Position numbers and translations under genes: made by a program. From contig JADIYM010000019.1 of NCBI GenBank assembly GCA_016705245.1, forward strand, positions 22,113 through 86,112: 64,000 nt of DNA, given 5' to 3'. The notes below the pieces were generated by a model. The model was given only the letters and a program-made list of their open reading frames with translations, was not told where the DNA came from and made no database searches. Shown here in pieces: positions 1-10,105 of the stretch (positions are counted from its first letter, which is position 1; each line of letters starts with the position of its first letter). The stretch comes from Blastocatellia bacterium. Its GTDB lineage: Bacteria; Acidobacteriota; Blastocatellia; UBA7656; JADIYM01.

Positions 1-2623
1 GCTCGTCAGGTTCTCGTCCGTCTGGTCGCCGTCGCCATTGCGATCGAGCCGCCGCGTCGGGCTGCCCTCTCGGATGCCGATGCCAACCGGGAAGCTCGCT
101 CCGTCGTTGTCGTCGTTGACGAGCTGATTCTCGTTCGTCGTGTCGTTCGTTCCGCCCTGCTCCTCTTCCGCTTCCACGTCATCCCAGGCGTCCTGGTCGT
201 CGTAGAACGTGATGTCGAAGCTGTTCGTGTTGCCACGCTTCGGGAAGCCGAACGGGTCGATCCCAACACCAACTCCGCCAAGCCCGAAGGCCGGCATGTT
301 GTGGTACTGGATGATGAACGCATCCGTCGCCGCGAATCCGAGGCGATGGATCGAGAACTGCCCGCCGCCACCAGGCGTCAGGTCAGCCCACAACGGCGCC
401 ACCTGCGGCGCCTCCGACGACAGCCATTCGATGACCGTCGGCGTGAAGTCCGTCAGCAGCGGATCGGTCGATGCCTCGAGCAGGTCATCGCGGAACGCGA
501 TGTTGCCGTTCGAGCCAAGACGGAAGCCCGTCCAGGCCGTGTTGCAGAACAGCCACTCGAAACCGACAGGGCCGCTGGCCTGTTCGAGCCCACGTTGTCG
601 CAGTCGGTCGCGAACAGAAGATCCGTCGCGCCGCCCGCCACGTTGTTCGCTTCGCCGTCGAAGTCGTCAAACGCGAATGCGATGCCCTCGTCGTCGCCAA
701 GGCCGAGGCCGTTGCGCTGAAGCGAGAACAGCGGTCCGAACGATACGCCGTTGATGCCGTTCGGCGTCAACTCGGACGGATTGAGCGGCGACAGCAGGAA
801 GCAGTAGTCGTCGTAGCGCTCGACCGACGTTGCCGTCTTGCCGCTCGCTTCGCCGAACACCGAGTCCCCGTCCATGTCGACAGAATCGCCGACGCGGTCG
901 CAGTTGTTGTCCGGAATCCGCAGAATCGCTCCCGTAAACGGGCTCGGGTCTCGGACTGGCCGGCAGGCACTGCGCCTACCGCAACGTAGATGTTGTCGTC
1001 ATAGTCAGCACACAGTCCGCGATACGCTCCCGCGTAGTCGATCTGCATGCCGGGAAGCACCAGCACGTCCGTCGGATCGCCGGCGCCCGCAGGCTGCGCC
1101 ACGTCCGCGTCCGCCGCGAAAATGCGGAACGGTGCGTCCGCAAACTGATCCGGTCGCGGAATCAGACCCGTCACCGAGTCGAAATCGCCGCAACGGTCAA
1201 TGTAGCTCGCGATGTGGCTCGGAAGCCCGTTCGGCCGCGGAATCCCCGCCGTTCCCGCAATCTGCAGGAAGATCGAGTCATTCCGGTCCGACGCGATGTC
1301 GATCGCGTTCGCCGCATTGAAAAGGTCAAGGTTCGTCACCGCGTTGTAGTTCGCGAACCCGATGTCCGGAATCCGATCCTCGTCGACGTCCCACGCCTTC
1401 GAGATCACTCCGATAACCCGGTCCGTCGTCAGCCAGTACACATCACCGAACGAGTCGATGGTCACACCGGCAATCGCCAGACGCGACGACGTCGCAAAGC
1501 CAACGACAAATCCCGAATCCGGAATGTCGTCGCCATCCGAGTCGCCCATCACGAACAGCGCGCTCGACACGCCGTTGGGTCCCGTCTCCGGATCGAAGAT
1601 CGAGATCCACAGCAGCTCGTCAGACGCCAGATCGCCGTCGTACTCCGTGTCCGTGTTGACCGCAAGTCCCGTGATCGAAGCCGAGTTCGAGAACGGGAAC
1701 CCCGTCGCCGGATTCACAAGCGCCGCCACCGCAACCACGTCGATCACCGTGTCCGCCAACAGATCGTTGTCGCACGTCGTGTCGCCCAGCACGCTCAGGA
1801 AGCCTGCCGACGTCGCCGTGTAGAACACGTTGAAATCTCGCGGAATGCCGATCGAATGTCCGCCGTTGTGGCCAGACACCCGCACCGACGTGTACACCTC
1901 GTCCGGAAGAAGAACGTCGTCCTCGACCTTCCCCTGCCGATCGATGAACGACCGCGGCGCATTGCCCGTGTCAAAGTCGTTCTCGAGCTTCTTGTTTCCG
2001 TCGATGTCGCCGAGCAATACGGCCTCATCGAAGAAATCTTCCGTTCCCGACAGTCCCACGAACGCAAGGGCCGAGAAGCCCGAATCGTCCGCGATCTCGC
2101 CGGCCGGAAGCACTGCCGACGGCGACGCGCCGCCGCCACGCACCAGTCCACGCTTCGCTTCCGCGAAACGCTTCTCAAGGCGCGACTTGCGCGACGATGC
2201 CGTCTCCGTCGCCGCATTAGCAGGACGGATGTTCAGCTGCGATCGCAGCTCAGGCGTCATCTCCACCGGTGCCGGGTTGTTCAGACGCGCCAGCGCCTCA
2301 CCGCTCACCGACGACTTTGCAGTCCCTGTCGGGTTGATCGACGTCGTGTCGACGTTGATCGCCTGCCGCGTGCCCGCCCGAAGCTGTTCCATCAGCGTCG
2401 GTGCACCATTCAGCAGGCCATTGTTCGCCAGGGCCTTCTGCTGCCCGCGGGCGTTGCGCGCCTTCGGGTTGCTCTGGTGCTGCTGCAGCTGTGTTCGACG
2501 ATTGTTCTCAAACGCCCGATCACGCAGATAGGCCCTGGAGCCACCCGCGTAGACGTTCGGAACGACCATCGACACAACGGCCACCAACATGACCATTGCG
2601 TAGAGAGTCTTCTTGAGGCTCAT
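1..2623 (-). CDS. Large secreted protein, C-terminus off window edge, two apparent frameshifts
   Basis: I do not recognise a named family. The ATG at 2623 is preceded by GGAGAAGGAA and opens a clear signal peptide (MSLKKTLYAM, then a hydrophobic stretch ending VYA-GG). The mature part is rich in Asp, Gly and Asn, with calcium-loop-like stretches (DIDGNKKLENDFD, DGDSDGDD), so an exported, possibly cell-surface or calcium-binding role is inferred. The open frame runs to about 945, then gene-like sequence continues in the next frame to about 590 and in the third frame to position 1. One extra C at the CCC near 946-948 and one extra G at the run near 589-591 restore a single frame of about 875 visible residues. 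The last part (WADLTP, FDITFYDD) resembles NIDO-like extracellular domains. No stop codon is seen before the edge. Confidence 0.75.
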
Positions 2624-3004
2624 TTCCTTCTCCATTCGTGGTGAAAACACGTGAGTGATTGAAAGTTAAACTGAATGCAATTGTGTGAGAAACTCAACGC
2701 GATATCTTATGCAGCTTGCGTGCCAAAGAGGAGAAGGTTTCGGAGGGCTTCCATTCGCTTTCAATTCGCCAGGTCTTGTCAATTTTGTCGAGCCCTTGCG
2801 CTCGACAGCCCGTCATTGCTGGCGGATTTGCACTTTCGTCGAGTCGAAATGGCTTTCCCGGTCGCAGTGTTCCAGCCGCATTGGTTCGAAACTGAAAGCG
2901 ATACGAAACCAGTGCGTGAGAATGTTCACGTTCCGGTTATTGTTTCGAGACAATGACGGCCACAATGAAGGCGAAAGCCGAGGCAATCAGAAAGCAAAGC
3001 CGAT
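2624..3004. other. Intergenic region, no gene seen
   Basis: About 380 bases between the secreted-protein start and the end of the DUF1611 gene, both on the minus strand. It is visibly more AT-rich than the flanking genes, as expected for a promoter region, but I could not place a convincing -35/-10 pair. A small palindrome, ATTGTTTCGAGACAAT, lies at 2939-2954. Short open frames here have no ribosome binding site or recognisable content. Confidence 0.5.
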
Positions 3005-4078
3005 TCAGCTGGCAGCATCGATGGACAGCTGAATCGAATCCCTGACAACGCCCGTAAGCGCCTGTGTACCATCTGCGATCACGTCCGTGACGAGCAGCCC
3101 GAATTGAGACCGAAGCGCCGTGGTCGCCTCGCCAAAGAACTCGGGCGAATTCCCCTCCGGGCCCAGGGTTATCGCGACGACGGGCGCGCCCGATAGAAGC
3201 TCGGCCGTTCGAATGTGGCGTTCGAGGGTGCGCATTCCGAAACGGTCATCGGCTTCGAGGCTCGAATGCGTCGGGGCGTGCTGCATGACGATGGCGCTTG
3301 GTCTCGCTGTCGTCAAAAGCTCGAGTCCCGACGGGTTTGACGGATTGAGCACACTTCCCTGCCCCTCCAGCACCATCACGTCCGGGCGCACGCTGCGCCA
3401 CGCATCCACAATCACGCCCTCGAGCTCGCCTGCAACGTACTTGTGGACGATGGCGTCCAGGATGACGGTCCACCGGATCCCCTGAAACCATGAAGTCTCG
3501 CCGGTTCCGATCATGACCGTGGAAATTCCGTCCGCCTGAAGCGCTTCCGTGAGCCGCACGGTCGTTGTCCGTTTGCCGACGACGGAATGGGTGCCGACTA
3601 CGGCGACACGCGCCGAGCCGACTTCCTGAATCTCACCTGTGTAGCTACGCAGCTGTGCCAGAGGCTTCGGATACCCGACCGCGCGGATCTTCGCCGAGGA
3701 TTGCATCGTGAGTCCGGGAAATTCCGCGTCGTCGACGATGTAAGGCTTCAGGGCGCTGTCGACACTGATTCCATTCTTCAATGCATCGCGAATCACCTTC
3801 CGATGTTGCGGTGGCATCCGTCCGTCAGGAGGATTGAATCCGATCACGAGATAGTCCGGACGGCGCCGCAGGGCCTCTATTCCCTGATGAAGGCTCGAAA
3901 ACACCGGAATTGCCTTCGCGACGCCGCTGATGATGTCACCGGCCAACCGCCCCGAATGCTCGCTGTCGATCACCCCAAGGATTTCGTAGCGCCGCCCGAA
4001 TCGAACGAGCCCGTTCGCGGTCTTCCCTTCTGGCCGCCCGAATGCACCTTCGCAGTAGATCAGTGCTGTACCGTCCAT
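3005..4078 (-). CDS. DUF1611 family protein (DgcN-like)
   Basis: 357 residues, about the usual family length. The N-terminal half is a Rossmann-like domain (RYEILGVIDSEHSGR near 30-44). The C-terminal half has a P-loop-like motif GTHSVVGKRTT at 162-172, followed by GTGETSW (191-197) and EGQGS (238-242), characteristic of DUF1611. Members of this family have been linked to D-glutamate catabolism (DgcN, N-acetylation of D-Glu) and often sit beside an enolase-superfamily dipeptide epimerase. No epimerase is present here, so the substrate is uncertain. It is transcribed alone, 181 bp from the regulator gene upstream. The family call is firm; the biochemical role is inferred. Confidence 0.8.
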   Translation of the reverse strand: MDGTALIYCEGAFGRPEGKTANGLVRFGRRYEILGVIDSEHSGRLAGDIISGVAKAIPVFSSLHQGIEALRRRPDYLVIGFNPPDGRMPPQHRKVIRDALKNGISVDSALKPYIVDDAEFPGLTMQSSAKIRAVGYPKPLAQLRSYTGEIQEVGSARVAVVGTHSVVGKRTTTVRLTEALQADGISTVMIGTGETSWFQGIRWTVILDAIVHKYVAGELEGVIVDAWRSVRPDVMVLEGQGSVLNPSNPSGLELLTTARPSAIVMQHAPTHSSLEADDRFGMRTLERHIRTAELLSGAPVVAITLGPEGNSPEFFGEATTALRSQFGLLVTDVIADGTQALTGVVRDSIQLSIDAAS

Positions 4079-4259
4079 CGGACCCTCCGTCCGCTTCCGC
4101 TTTCGACGTGGTCGAGACCTCGGAACCCTCGAAGCGTGACGAGCCCGCGCGGGGTCGTCACCGAGTTCAATGCCTTGTCCGGGTTGCGCCGGAATGCGGC
4201 GAGTCTACCAACTCCACGCGAGGCGGCGAAGGCAAGCAGCGCCCGGGCGCAAGATCTCG

Positions 4260-4658
4260 TCAGCGTTTGCGCATCGAGCGAATGAGCGCTTCCATGTGAC
4301 TGAGGTAGTGCTCCAGCGCTGCGCGTCCCCCGGACGTAATTCGATACTCTGTCCTAGGCAACCTTCCGTCGAACGATTTCGAACAGGTCACGTATCCGGC
4401 GTCTTCGAGCCGGCGAGCATGTACGCTGAGGTTGCCGTCCGTGGAGTTCAGGAGCCGCTTCAGATCGTTGAACGTGAGCGACTCGTTCACGGCGAGGGCG
4501 CTTATGATGCCGAGCCGCATCCTTTCATGAATGATGCGGTCGAGCGACGGGGTTACACCCGCCGTCGAGGCAACCGGGTCGGACGGCACGCGCCGAAGCG
4601 CGACCGGCGCCTTCAAGCCGTCTTCCGCATTACGCGGTTTCGAGACCTTCCTAGCCAC
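4260..4658 (-). CDS. Winged-helix transcriptional regulator
   Basis: 132 residues. A disordered N-terminus of about 40 residues precedes a winged helix-turn-helix: helices around HERMRLGIISAL and LTFNDLKRLL, a recognition helix around GNLSVHARRLEDAGY, and a wing containing RTEYRITSGG. This matches the HTH_34/MarR-like regulators that discriminate by strand-wing contacts. The start is a GTG overlapping the stop of the upstream membrane-protein gene by 8 bp (stop TAG inside the first codons), so the two are translationally coupled. Such pairs are common and the regulator probably controls the membrane gene, but the ligand and targets are unknown. Confidence 0.8.
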   Translation of the reverse strand: MARKVSKPRNAEDGLKAPVALRRVPSDPVASTAGVTPSLDRIIHERMRLGIISALAVNESLTFNDLKRLLNSTDGNLSVHARRLEDAGYVTCSKSFDGRLPRTEYRITSGGRAALEHYLSHMEALIRSMRKR

Positions 4659-5262
4659 CGTGTTTCCTCGCTATCAGAACGCCAAAAGTAACGTGAAACC
4701 CTCCGAAGCCCACCGCGAGCATCTCGTCGCCGACGGAAGGAACGAGGAGTGCGATGATTCCGACCGCCAGAAACGCGGCACCCATCACCGGCACGCTGCG
4801 AACCGAGAACGCGCCGCCAGCCATCACCGCCGAACCGTACATGGCAAGCCACGTCCCAGGCAGCGCCTCGTGCAAGCCCGCACGCGCGAGCACAAGGGTC
4901 AAGGCAGCTCCGGCGACGATCGGCGGCGTGAAGCCAAGCACGAACTTCCGCCCAGGTCCACGCAGGAGCGATTCCCGCGCCGCACGAAGCTTCCAGGCCA
5001 TCGACGTCGCCGCGATTGAGATCGCGACTCCAGCTTCGATGAACCAGATCGTCAGCCAGACCCGGACATCGGTTTCCGCGGCCGCGTACCACGCCGCGGC
5101 AAATGCCGTCAGCCCCATCGCGACGCCTCCCCAGCCCGGCACCGCCGTGAACGATGCCGCATTCGCCATCGTCTCGCGGATGAACCTGAGATTGTCCATC
5201 GCCCGATCGTGGAGTGCGGGTGGCGGATCGGGAGTTTCCTGTCTCGGGGGATACGACTGCAC
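4651..5262 (-). CDS. Multi-pass membrane protein paired with wHTH regulator
   Basis: 203 residues with about six hydrophobic segments (roughly 47-63, 71-88, 108-126, 137-150, 156-175 and 180-196) after a proline-rich, cytoplasmic-looking N-terminus. No catalytic motif is evident. The GTG at 5262 gives the longest form; an internal ATG (MDNLRF, at 5199) is an alternative start and would remove only the unconserved-looking leader. It is first in a two-gene operon with the winged-helix regulator, which overlaps its 3' end. The function is unknown; a small stress- or permeability-related membrane protein is only a guess. Confidence 0.7.
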   Translation of the reverse strand: MQSYPPRQETPDPPPALHDRAMDNLRFIRETMANAASFTAVPGWGGVAMGLTAFAAAWYAAAETDVRVWLTIWFIEAGVAISIAATSMAWKLRAARESLLRGPGRKFVLGFTPPIVAGAALTLVLARAGLHEALPGTWLAMYGSAVMAGGAFSVRSVPVMGAAFLAVGIIALLVPSVGDEMLAVGFGGFHVTFGVLIARKHGG

Positions 5263-5592
5263 GTACCGATCCTACGACGGCATGGACCGCCGGAACAAGT
5301 TCTTTGCAGCATAGAGTTGGCGGGACAGCCGCCACTACCGCGCGGCTTATGGTTCAGGGTAGACTTGCCAGCTTTCGAAGCGGACGACAACCGTGACTGG
5401 AGATCCGACCGTGACGTCTTTCCCCAACGTAGCCGACATGAATGTCAATTGTCCGACGGCGCCCTCCGGTGCCAACGACGCACCGACTCGGCTCAGGCGT
5501 CTCGAGATGTTGTCGCGAATTCCGCTGACCGACATCACGAACGGGTCTCGTTTGGACTTCCGGGAAACTACCGGGAAAGCAGAGTGTCGCGC
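5263..5592. other. Divergent intergenic region
   Basis: 330 bases between the divergently read membrane protein (-) and aminotransferase (+), so it should hold both promoters. I could not identify a strong promoter pair. Two overlapping short open frames (5347-5535 minus, 5393-5596 plus) lack ribosome binding sites and recognisable domains and were not called. Confidence 0.4.
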
Positions 5593-6813
5593 ATGACCGT
5601 GGAGCCTACGTCCGCGCAATCCGGACGACTGTCACAAACCGCGCTTCGACTTCGGCCGAATGCCATTCGGGCCATGGCGCCGTTGTTGTCGCGTCCGGGA
5701 CTGGTCTCATTCGCCGGCGGCGTTCCGAGTGCTGCGACCTTTCCGGTCGACGCTATCGCTCGTATCGCCTCGAAGCTCATTCGCGACGATGGCCCGCGTG
5801 TGCTCCAGTACGGGACCACCCGTGGCAACCGCGATCTGGCGGCCCTTGTAGTCGACCGGCTTCGAGCGCGGGGTGTCGCGTGGGCCGCGCCCGAGAACCT
5901 CATGTTGACGAGCGGCTCACAGCAGGGACTCGACCTGCTCGCGCGTGTTCTCGTGGATCCGGGCGACATCGTCTTCTGCGAGCTCCCGAGCTATATCGGA
6001 GGGCTCTCGTCGCTCTGGGCTGCTGGAGCGGAGCTCGTCGGCGTACGACTCACCGAGCGCGGGCCGGATGTCGAGGAGCTCGAGCGAAAGGTCGCCGAGG
6101 CCAGAACGGCCGGACGCACGGCGAGGGTCGTCTACACGATTCCGACGTTTCAGAACCCGTCGGGCATCTCGGCCGACGTTGCCGCCCGCGAATCGCTGTA
6201 TGAGCTGGCGGAGCGGCTCGACTTGATCCTCATCGAGGACGACCCCTACAGCGAGGTCTATTTCGATCCGACGGAACCGCCTCCGCCGCCGATCGCATCG
6301 CTCGACCGAAGCGGGCGAGTCGTCTACCTCGGCAGTCTCTCGAAGGTCCTCTGTCCGGGACTTCGCGCCGCGTGGACCGTCGCCAGTCCTGAGATCTCCC
6401 GATACCTCGAGCTTGCGAAGGAAGGCGCCGATCTCTGCTCGTCCACCCTCGATCACGCAATCGCGGCCGAGGCCGTAAAGGAAGGCCTCGTCGACGATCG
6501 GCTCCCGTCCATCCGGCGCTTCTACGCCGAGCGATGTTCGACGATGCTCGATGCGCTTCAACGTGAAGCAATGCCCGGATGTTCGTGGACGCGTCCAACC
6601 GGCGGCCTCTTCGTATGGGTGAACCTGCCGGACGGCATTGACGCGCGTCTCATGCTCGACGCGGCGGTTGATGCGGGCGTCGCGTACGTTCCGGGCGCTC
6701 CGTTCTTCGTCGACGGAACCGGCGCGAACACGCTGCGCCTCGCCTTCTCGAAGGAAGAGCCCGACGCAATCGACTGCGGAATCACGACGCTTTTTGGCGT
6801 CCTGGCGTCCTGA
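5593..6813 (+). CDS. PLP-dependent aminotransferase, class I/II (2-aminoadipate/MocR-type fold)
   Basis: 406 residues from the ATG at 5593. The open frame extends far upstream, but that part is unlike a protein and homology-like sequence starts at SRPGLVSFAGGVPS. Fold-type I motifs are clear: QYGTTRGNRDL (substrate loop), SGSQQGLDLLARVL (PLP phosphate region), YTIPTFQNPSG, LIEDDPYSEVYF (the Asp pairing with the pyridine N) and GSLSKVLCPGLRAAW with the Schiff-base lysine at about K251. This pattern is that of the LysN/AGD2-like subgroup, which transaminates 2-aminoadipate, aromatic or branched amino acids. It lacks the N-terminal GntR domain of MocR regulators. Its stop overlaps the next start by one base (TGATG), suggesting a two-gene operon. 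The substrate is not determinable from sequence. Confidence 0.88.
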   Translation: MTVEPTSAQSGRLSQTALRLRPNAIRAMAPLLSRPGLVSFAGGVPSAATFPVDAIARIASKLIRDDGPRVLQYGTTRGNRDLAALVVDRLRARGVAWAAPENLMLTSGSQQGLDLLARVLVDPGDIVFCELPSYIGGLSSLWAAGAELVGVRLTERGPDVEELERKVAEARTAGRTARVVYTIPTFQNPSGISADVAARESLYELAERLDLILIEDDPYSEVYFDPTEPPPPPIASLDRSGRVVYLGSLSKVLCPGLRAAWTVASPEISRYLELAKEGADLCSSTLDHAIAAEAVKEGLVDDRLPSIRRFYAERCSTMLDALQREAMPGCSWTRPTGGLFVWVNLPDGIDARLMLDAAVDAGVAYVPGAPFFVDGTGANTLRLAFSKEEPDAIDCGITTLFGVLAS

Positions 6814-7258
6814 TGAACGACTGGCGCGACAACCTCGTCACCACGGCCGACGACATTGCCGACGTCCTCGCGACCACTCGGCGGATCGCGGTCCTCGGGA
6901 TAAAAACGGAGGCACAGTCGGGACAGCCGTCCATCGAGGTCCCGCGCTACATGCAGGAGCACGGCTACGACATCGTTCCGGTTCCCGTCTACTATCCCGA
7001 CGTTCAGACCATTCTCGGCCGTCAGGTGGTTCGAAGGCTGGCCGATGTTGCCCCCCGGCTGATATGGTGAATGTCTTCCGTCGATCCGAGGATGTGCCGG
7101 CGCACGTCGACGATATTCTCGCGGCGAAGCCCAGAGTCGTCTGGATGCAGCTGGGTATTGAAAACGAAGCGGCCTCGGAATCGCTGGCGCGTGCCGGAAT
7201 CAAGGTCGTGCAGAATCGATGTCTCATGGTGGATCACGCCAGGCTGGCGAGGCGATGA
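6813..7258 (+). CDS. CoA-binding (YccU-like) protein, one apparent frameshift
   Basis: The first 79 residues (MNDWRDNLVTTADD, then RRIAVLGIK, HGYDIVPVPVYYPD, ILGRQVVRRLADV) and the following frame (ADMVNVFRRSEDVPAHVDDI, VVWMQLGIENEAA, LARAGIKVVQNRCLMVDH) together make one complete CoA_binding_2 protein of 148 residues, the usual size. The break lies at a run of six C at 7051-7056; a seventh C gives VAPPADMVNVF and restores the frame. As written, translation would stop after RLIW at 7070. The family is a Rossmann fold that binds CoA or nucleotides; its physiological role is poorly defined. ATG overlaps the aminotransferase stop by one base. Confidence 0.85.
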
Positions 7259-7374
7259 GGATCGCGAAGACCAGCAGGCCTTGCCCGTTCCACGAGGTTC
7301 CTCATTTCGTCGCGGCGATGCCGCGGTGACCGGCCGCACCTCGGTGCCCGAACCCGGAGAAAGAAGACGACAGC

Positions 7375-8010
7375 ATGCCTCCCACCCTCTACATTTCGCT
7401 CGACGTTGAAGCGAGCGGTCCCGTACCGGGAATGTTCAACCTGCTGGCGATTGGCGCCTGCTCGCTCGTGGACGATGGCTCGGAGGCGCGCGTGCTCGAC
7501 GGCGCCGAACACGAGTTCAAGATGCTGATCAAGCCGATCCCGGGAGCCGAGAACGACCCCGAAGCATTGAAGTTCGCCGGTGGTCTTGTTCCCGAAGAAC
7601 TGGAAACGTCCGGCGAGGAACCGCGCACGGCGCTTCTCGCACTCAACGAGTGGCTCGAACGCGAACGGATGGCTGCGAACGCCAGCCGTCCGCATTTCCT
7701 CGCTCACGCGGCGAGCTTCGATTGGATGTACCTCCGCTGGTACTACCAGAAGTTCGGAGTGAACTGTCCGTTCGGATTCGCTGGCGTGGACATCAAGGCG
7801 TTCGCCATGGGTTCGCTCGGCATATCGTGGGAAGAGACGTCGAAGGATGCGCTCGGTCGCCGTGCCGGACTCGAAGCGGTCGATCCGCTTCGGCTGCACG
7901 ACCCGCTATACGACGCGCACTACCAGGCGCGGCTCTTCTGCGCGCTCGTCAACGCTCGACGGCGCAATGGCAACCTCCGTGGGTTGATGGCGATCTGGGA
8001 GGCGACGTGA
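7375..8010 (+). CDS. DnaQ-like 3'-5' exonuclease (DEDDh)
   Basis: 211 residues. Exo I is SLDVEASG (D10, E12), Exo II is AHAASFDW (D116), and Exo III is HDPLYDAHYQ (H175, D180), so all four metal-binding/catalytic acids and the DEDDh histidine are present. Size and layout match stand-alone proofreading-type or RNase T-like exonucleases; DNA versus RNA substrate cannot be told. The GTG start of recQ overlaps its stop (GTGA), so the two are coupled, fitting a joint repair role. The start ATG at 7375 follows a purine-rich GGAGAAAGAAGA stretch about 10 bases upstream. Confidence 0.85.
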   Translation: MPPTLYISLDVEASGPVPGMFNLLAIGACSLVDDGSEARVLDGAEHEFKMLIKPIPGAENDPEALKFAGGLVPEELETSGEEPRTALLALNEWLERERMAANASRPHFLAHAASFDWMYLRWYYQKFGVNCPFGFAGVDIKAFAMGSLGISWEETSKDALGRRAGLEAVDPLRLHDPLYDAHYQARLFCALVNARRRNGNLRGLMAIWEAT

Positions 8011-10037
8011 CCGACCTGTCGAATGCCCTTTCCGCACTAGAACGGGTCTTCGGTTTTTCGGAGTTCCGTGAAGGCCAGGACGACGTGATCCGCGCCGTCC
8101 TCGAGGGCGAGAACGCGCTCGTCGTCATGCCTACCGGCGGCGGCAAATCGCTTTGTTATCAGCTGCCGGCGATCGTCCGCGAAGGTACGACACTCGTCGT
8201 CTCTCCGCTCATCGCACTGATGAAGGACCAGACGGACGCCCTCGCCGCGCGCGGTGTCGCCGCAACGATCATCAATTCGACCGTGACCCCGGGCGACGTA
8301 GCGAGGCGCATTCGCGCGATGCGTAGCGGTGCGTACAAGCTCGTGTACGTGGCGCCAGAACGTTTTCGAAGCGAACGCTTCGTCGAGGCGGCGGCCGAGG
8401 CGGACATCTCGCTCGTCGCCGTCGACGAAGCCCATTGCATTTCGGAATGGGGGCACGACTTTCGTCCGGATTACCGGTTGCTCGGTGCGTCGCTTCAGCG
8501 CATCGGCTGTCCACAGATCCTCGCGCTGACGGCAACCGCGACCGCCGAAGTCCGAGCCGACATCGCGCGTCAGCTCGTTCTAGGCGAGGCTCGGCATTTC
8601 ATTGCGGGATTCGACCGGCCCAACCTGGCGCTGCGAGTCGTTCCAACGGCGGGGGAGCGCGACAAGCTGCGCGAAGCCGTCGCAACCATCCGCGCGTCAG
8701 GCGGTTCAGGCATCGTTTATGCCGCAACGCGGAAGGCGGTCGAAGACACCGCGCGACAACTGACGGCAACGGGACTCCGCGCGGCTCCCTATCACGCCGG
8801 CCTCTCTGACCGCGCTCGTGCCGAAGCGCAGGACGCCTTCATGTCCGGCGACCTCGACGTCATCGTGGCGACGAACGCCTTTGGGATGGGAATCGACAAA
8901 CCCGACATCCGTTTCGTCATCCATTGGCACATTCCTGGATCGATCGAGGCCTACTACCAGGAGATCGGACGCGCGGGACGCGACGGCCTGCCTTCGACGT
9001 GCACGCTGCTCTTCAACTACGCGGACACGCGATTCCAGCAATTCTTCATCGACGGGAGCTTTCCCGGTCCCGATGTGGTAGCCGCGGTGTACGCCGCCGT
9101 GGTCGGCCTTTCCGCAGCTGGTCGGGAACCCACGTCCTCGGCGATCGCGGGAAGGGTTTCCCTGAAAAACGACATGAGTCTCGGATCGGCGCTCGCGATG
9201 CTCGAGCGCGCGGGTCACATCGAGAGAATGGCCGGAAATGACCCCGGCGACCGGTTCGGCAAGACCGTTCGGCTTCTCGATGACCCTCCAGCGAAAGCAC
9301 TTCGCATCAACCGCTCCGAGATCGGGGCCCGCGCAGCCTCGGAGCAGCGCAAGCTCCGCCGGATGGTCGATTTTGCCTACGCCGACCAGTGCCTTCGAGC
9401 ATTCATTCTCCGCTATTTTCAGGATCGAAAGCCGCTCGAGGCATGCGGAACGTGCAGCAGTTGTTCGCCCGCCCCTCGTCCCGCGCGAGAGCGTCGGAAG
9501 GCAGCGGCCATGAGAGCTGTCGACCGGATGATCCTCGATGCAGTACCGATGGGCGAGAACCTCCGCGAACATCTTCGCCAGACCAAAGCCGAGCGTAAGG
9601 ACCAGTCGGCGCGCGAGATCGCTCTCGGCCGGAAGCAGCTCCCTGAGACAGCAACGCGCGCACTCGGCGAGCATCAGACGATCGTCGCGCGGAAGGTGCT
9701 CTCGTGCGTCGCCCGGCTGAACGGAAGATTCGGGAAGAGTATCGTCGCAGGCGTCCTGCGGGGTTCAAGGTCGAAGAAGGTACTCGAGCCCGGACTAGAC
9801 GCCCTGTCTACATACGGCCTGCTTCGCGAGATGACCGTCGACGAGATCGGTGCCTGGTGCGATGCCCTCATTGCAGCGGGGCACATCGACGTCTCGCGCG
9901 GAGCCTACCCGACGCTCTCCCTGACGCCATCCGGACGCGACGCCATGCGTGCCGTGGTGCCGCTCTCCCTCGAGCTCGAGCGTTTCGGCCTGACCCGATC
10001 AGGTGTCCCTATCGAACAACGAAGCGGACGGAGGTAG
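8007..10037 (+). CDS. recQ: ATP-dependent DNA helicase RecQ
   Basis: 676 residues from the GTG at 8007, which overlaps the exonuclease stop and follows GGAGG by four bases; sequence upstream in the same frame is only a shadow of the exonuclease. Superfamily 2 motifs are intact: Walker A PTGGGKS (K47), DEAH at 140-143 followed by the RecQ aromatic loop (CISEWGHDFRPDYR), TATAT, and motif VI QEIGRAGRDG. The RecQ-Ct zinc site is C462, C480, C483 and C486 (CGTCSSC). A winged helix and a short C-terminal region follow. RecQ unwinds 3'-5' in recombinational repair and replication restart. Coupling to an exonuclease parallels the RecQ-RecJ partnership, although this exonuclease is of the DnaQ type. 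Confidence 0.95.
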   Translation: MTDLSNALSALERVFGFSEFREGQDDVIRAVLEGENALVVMPTGGGKSLCYQLPAIVREGTTLVVSPLIALMKDQTDALAARGVAATIINSTVTPGDVARRIRAMRSGAYKLVYVAPERFRSERFVEAAAEADISLVAVDEAHCISEWGHDFRPDYRLLGASLQRIGCPQILALTATATAEVRADIARQLVLGEARHFIAGFDRPNLALRVVPTAGERDKLREAVATIRASGGSGIVYAATRKAVEDTARQLTATGLRAAPYHAGLSDRARAEAQDAFMSGDLDVIVATNAFGMGIDKPDIRFVIHWHIPGSIEAYYQEIGRAGRDGLPSTCTLLFNYADTRFQQFFIDGSFPGPDVVAAVYAAVVGLSAAGREPTSSAIAGRVSLKNDMSLGSALAMLERAGHIERMAGNDPGDRFGKTVRLLDDPPAKALRINRSEIGARAASEQRKLRRMVDFAYADQCLRAFILRYFQDRKPLEACGTCSSCSPAPRPARERRKAAAMRAVDRMILDAVPMGENLREHLRQTKAERKDQSAREIALGRKQLPETATRALGEHQTIVARKVLSCVARLNGRFGKSIVAGVLRGSRSKKVLEPGLDALSTYGLLREMTVDEIGAWCDALIAAGHIDVSRGAYPTLSLTPSGRDAMRAVVPLSLELERFGLTRSGVPIEQRSGRR

Positions 10038-10105
10038 CCGCACGGGCGACTGCTGCTATACTCGCCGGTTCGCGCGAATCTCTCGCGACAGGAGGCGTTG
10101 TCATC

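Noticed and set aside
1214..2644. 476-codon plus-strand open frame
   Set aside because: It lies antisense to the secreted-protein gene, is extremely Arg-rich and lacks protein-like character.
5347..5596. Small overlapping open frames on both strands in the 5263-5592 gap
   Set aside because: No ribosome binding site and no recognisable domain; they look like GC-driven open frames in a divergent promoter region.
7051..7056. Programmed frameshift at the C6 run in the CoA-binding gene
   Set aside because: No slippery heptamer or stimulatory structure is evident and eight similar breaks occur in unrelated genes, so sequencing error is simpler.
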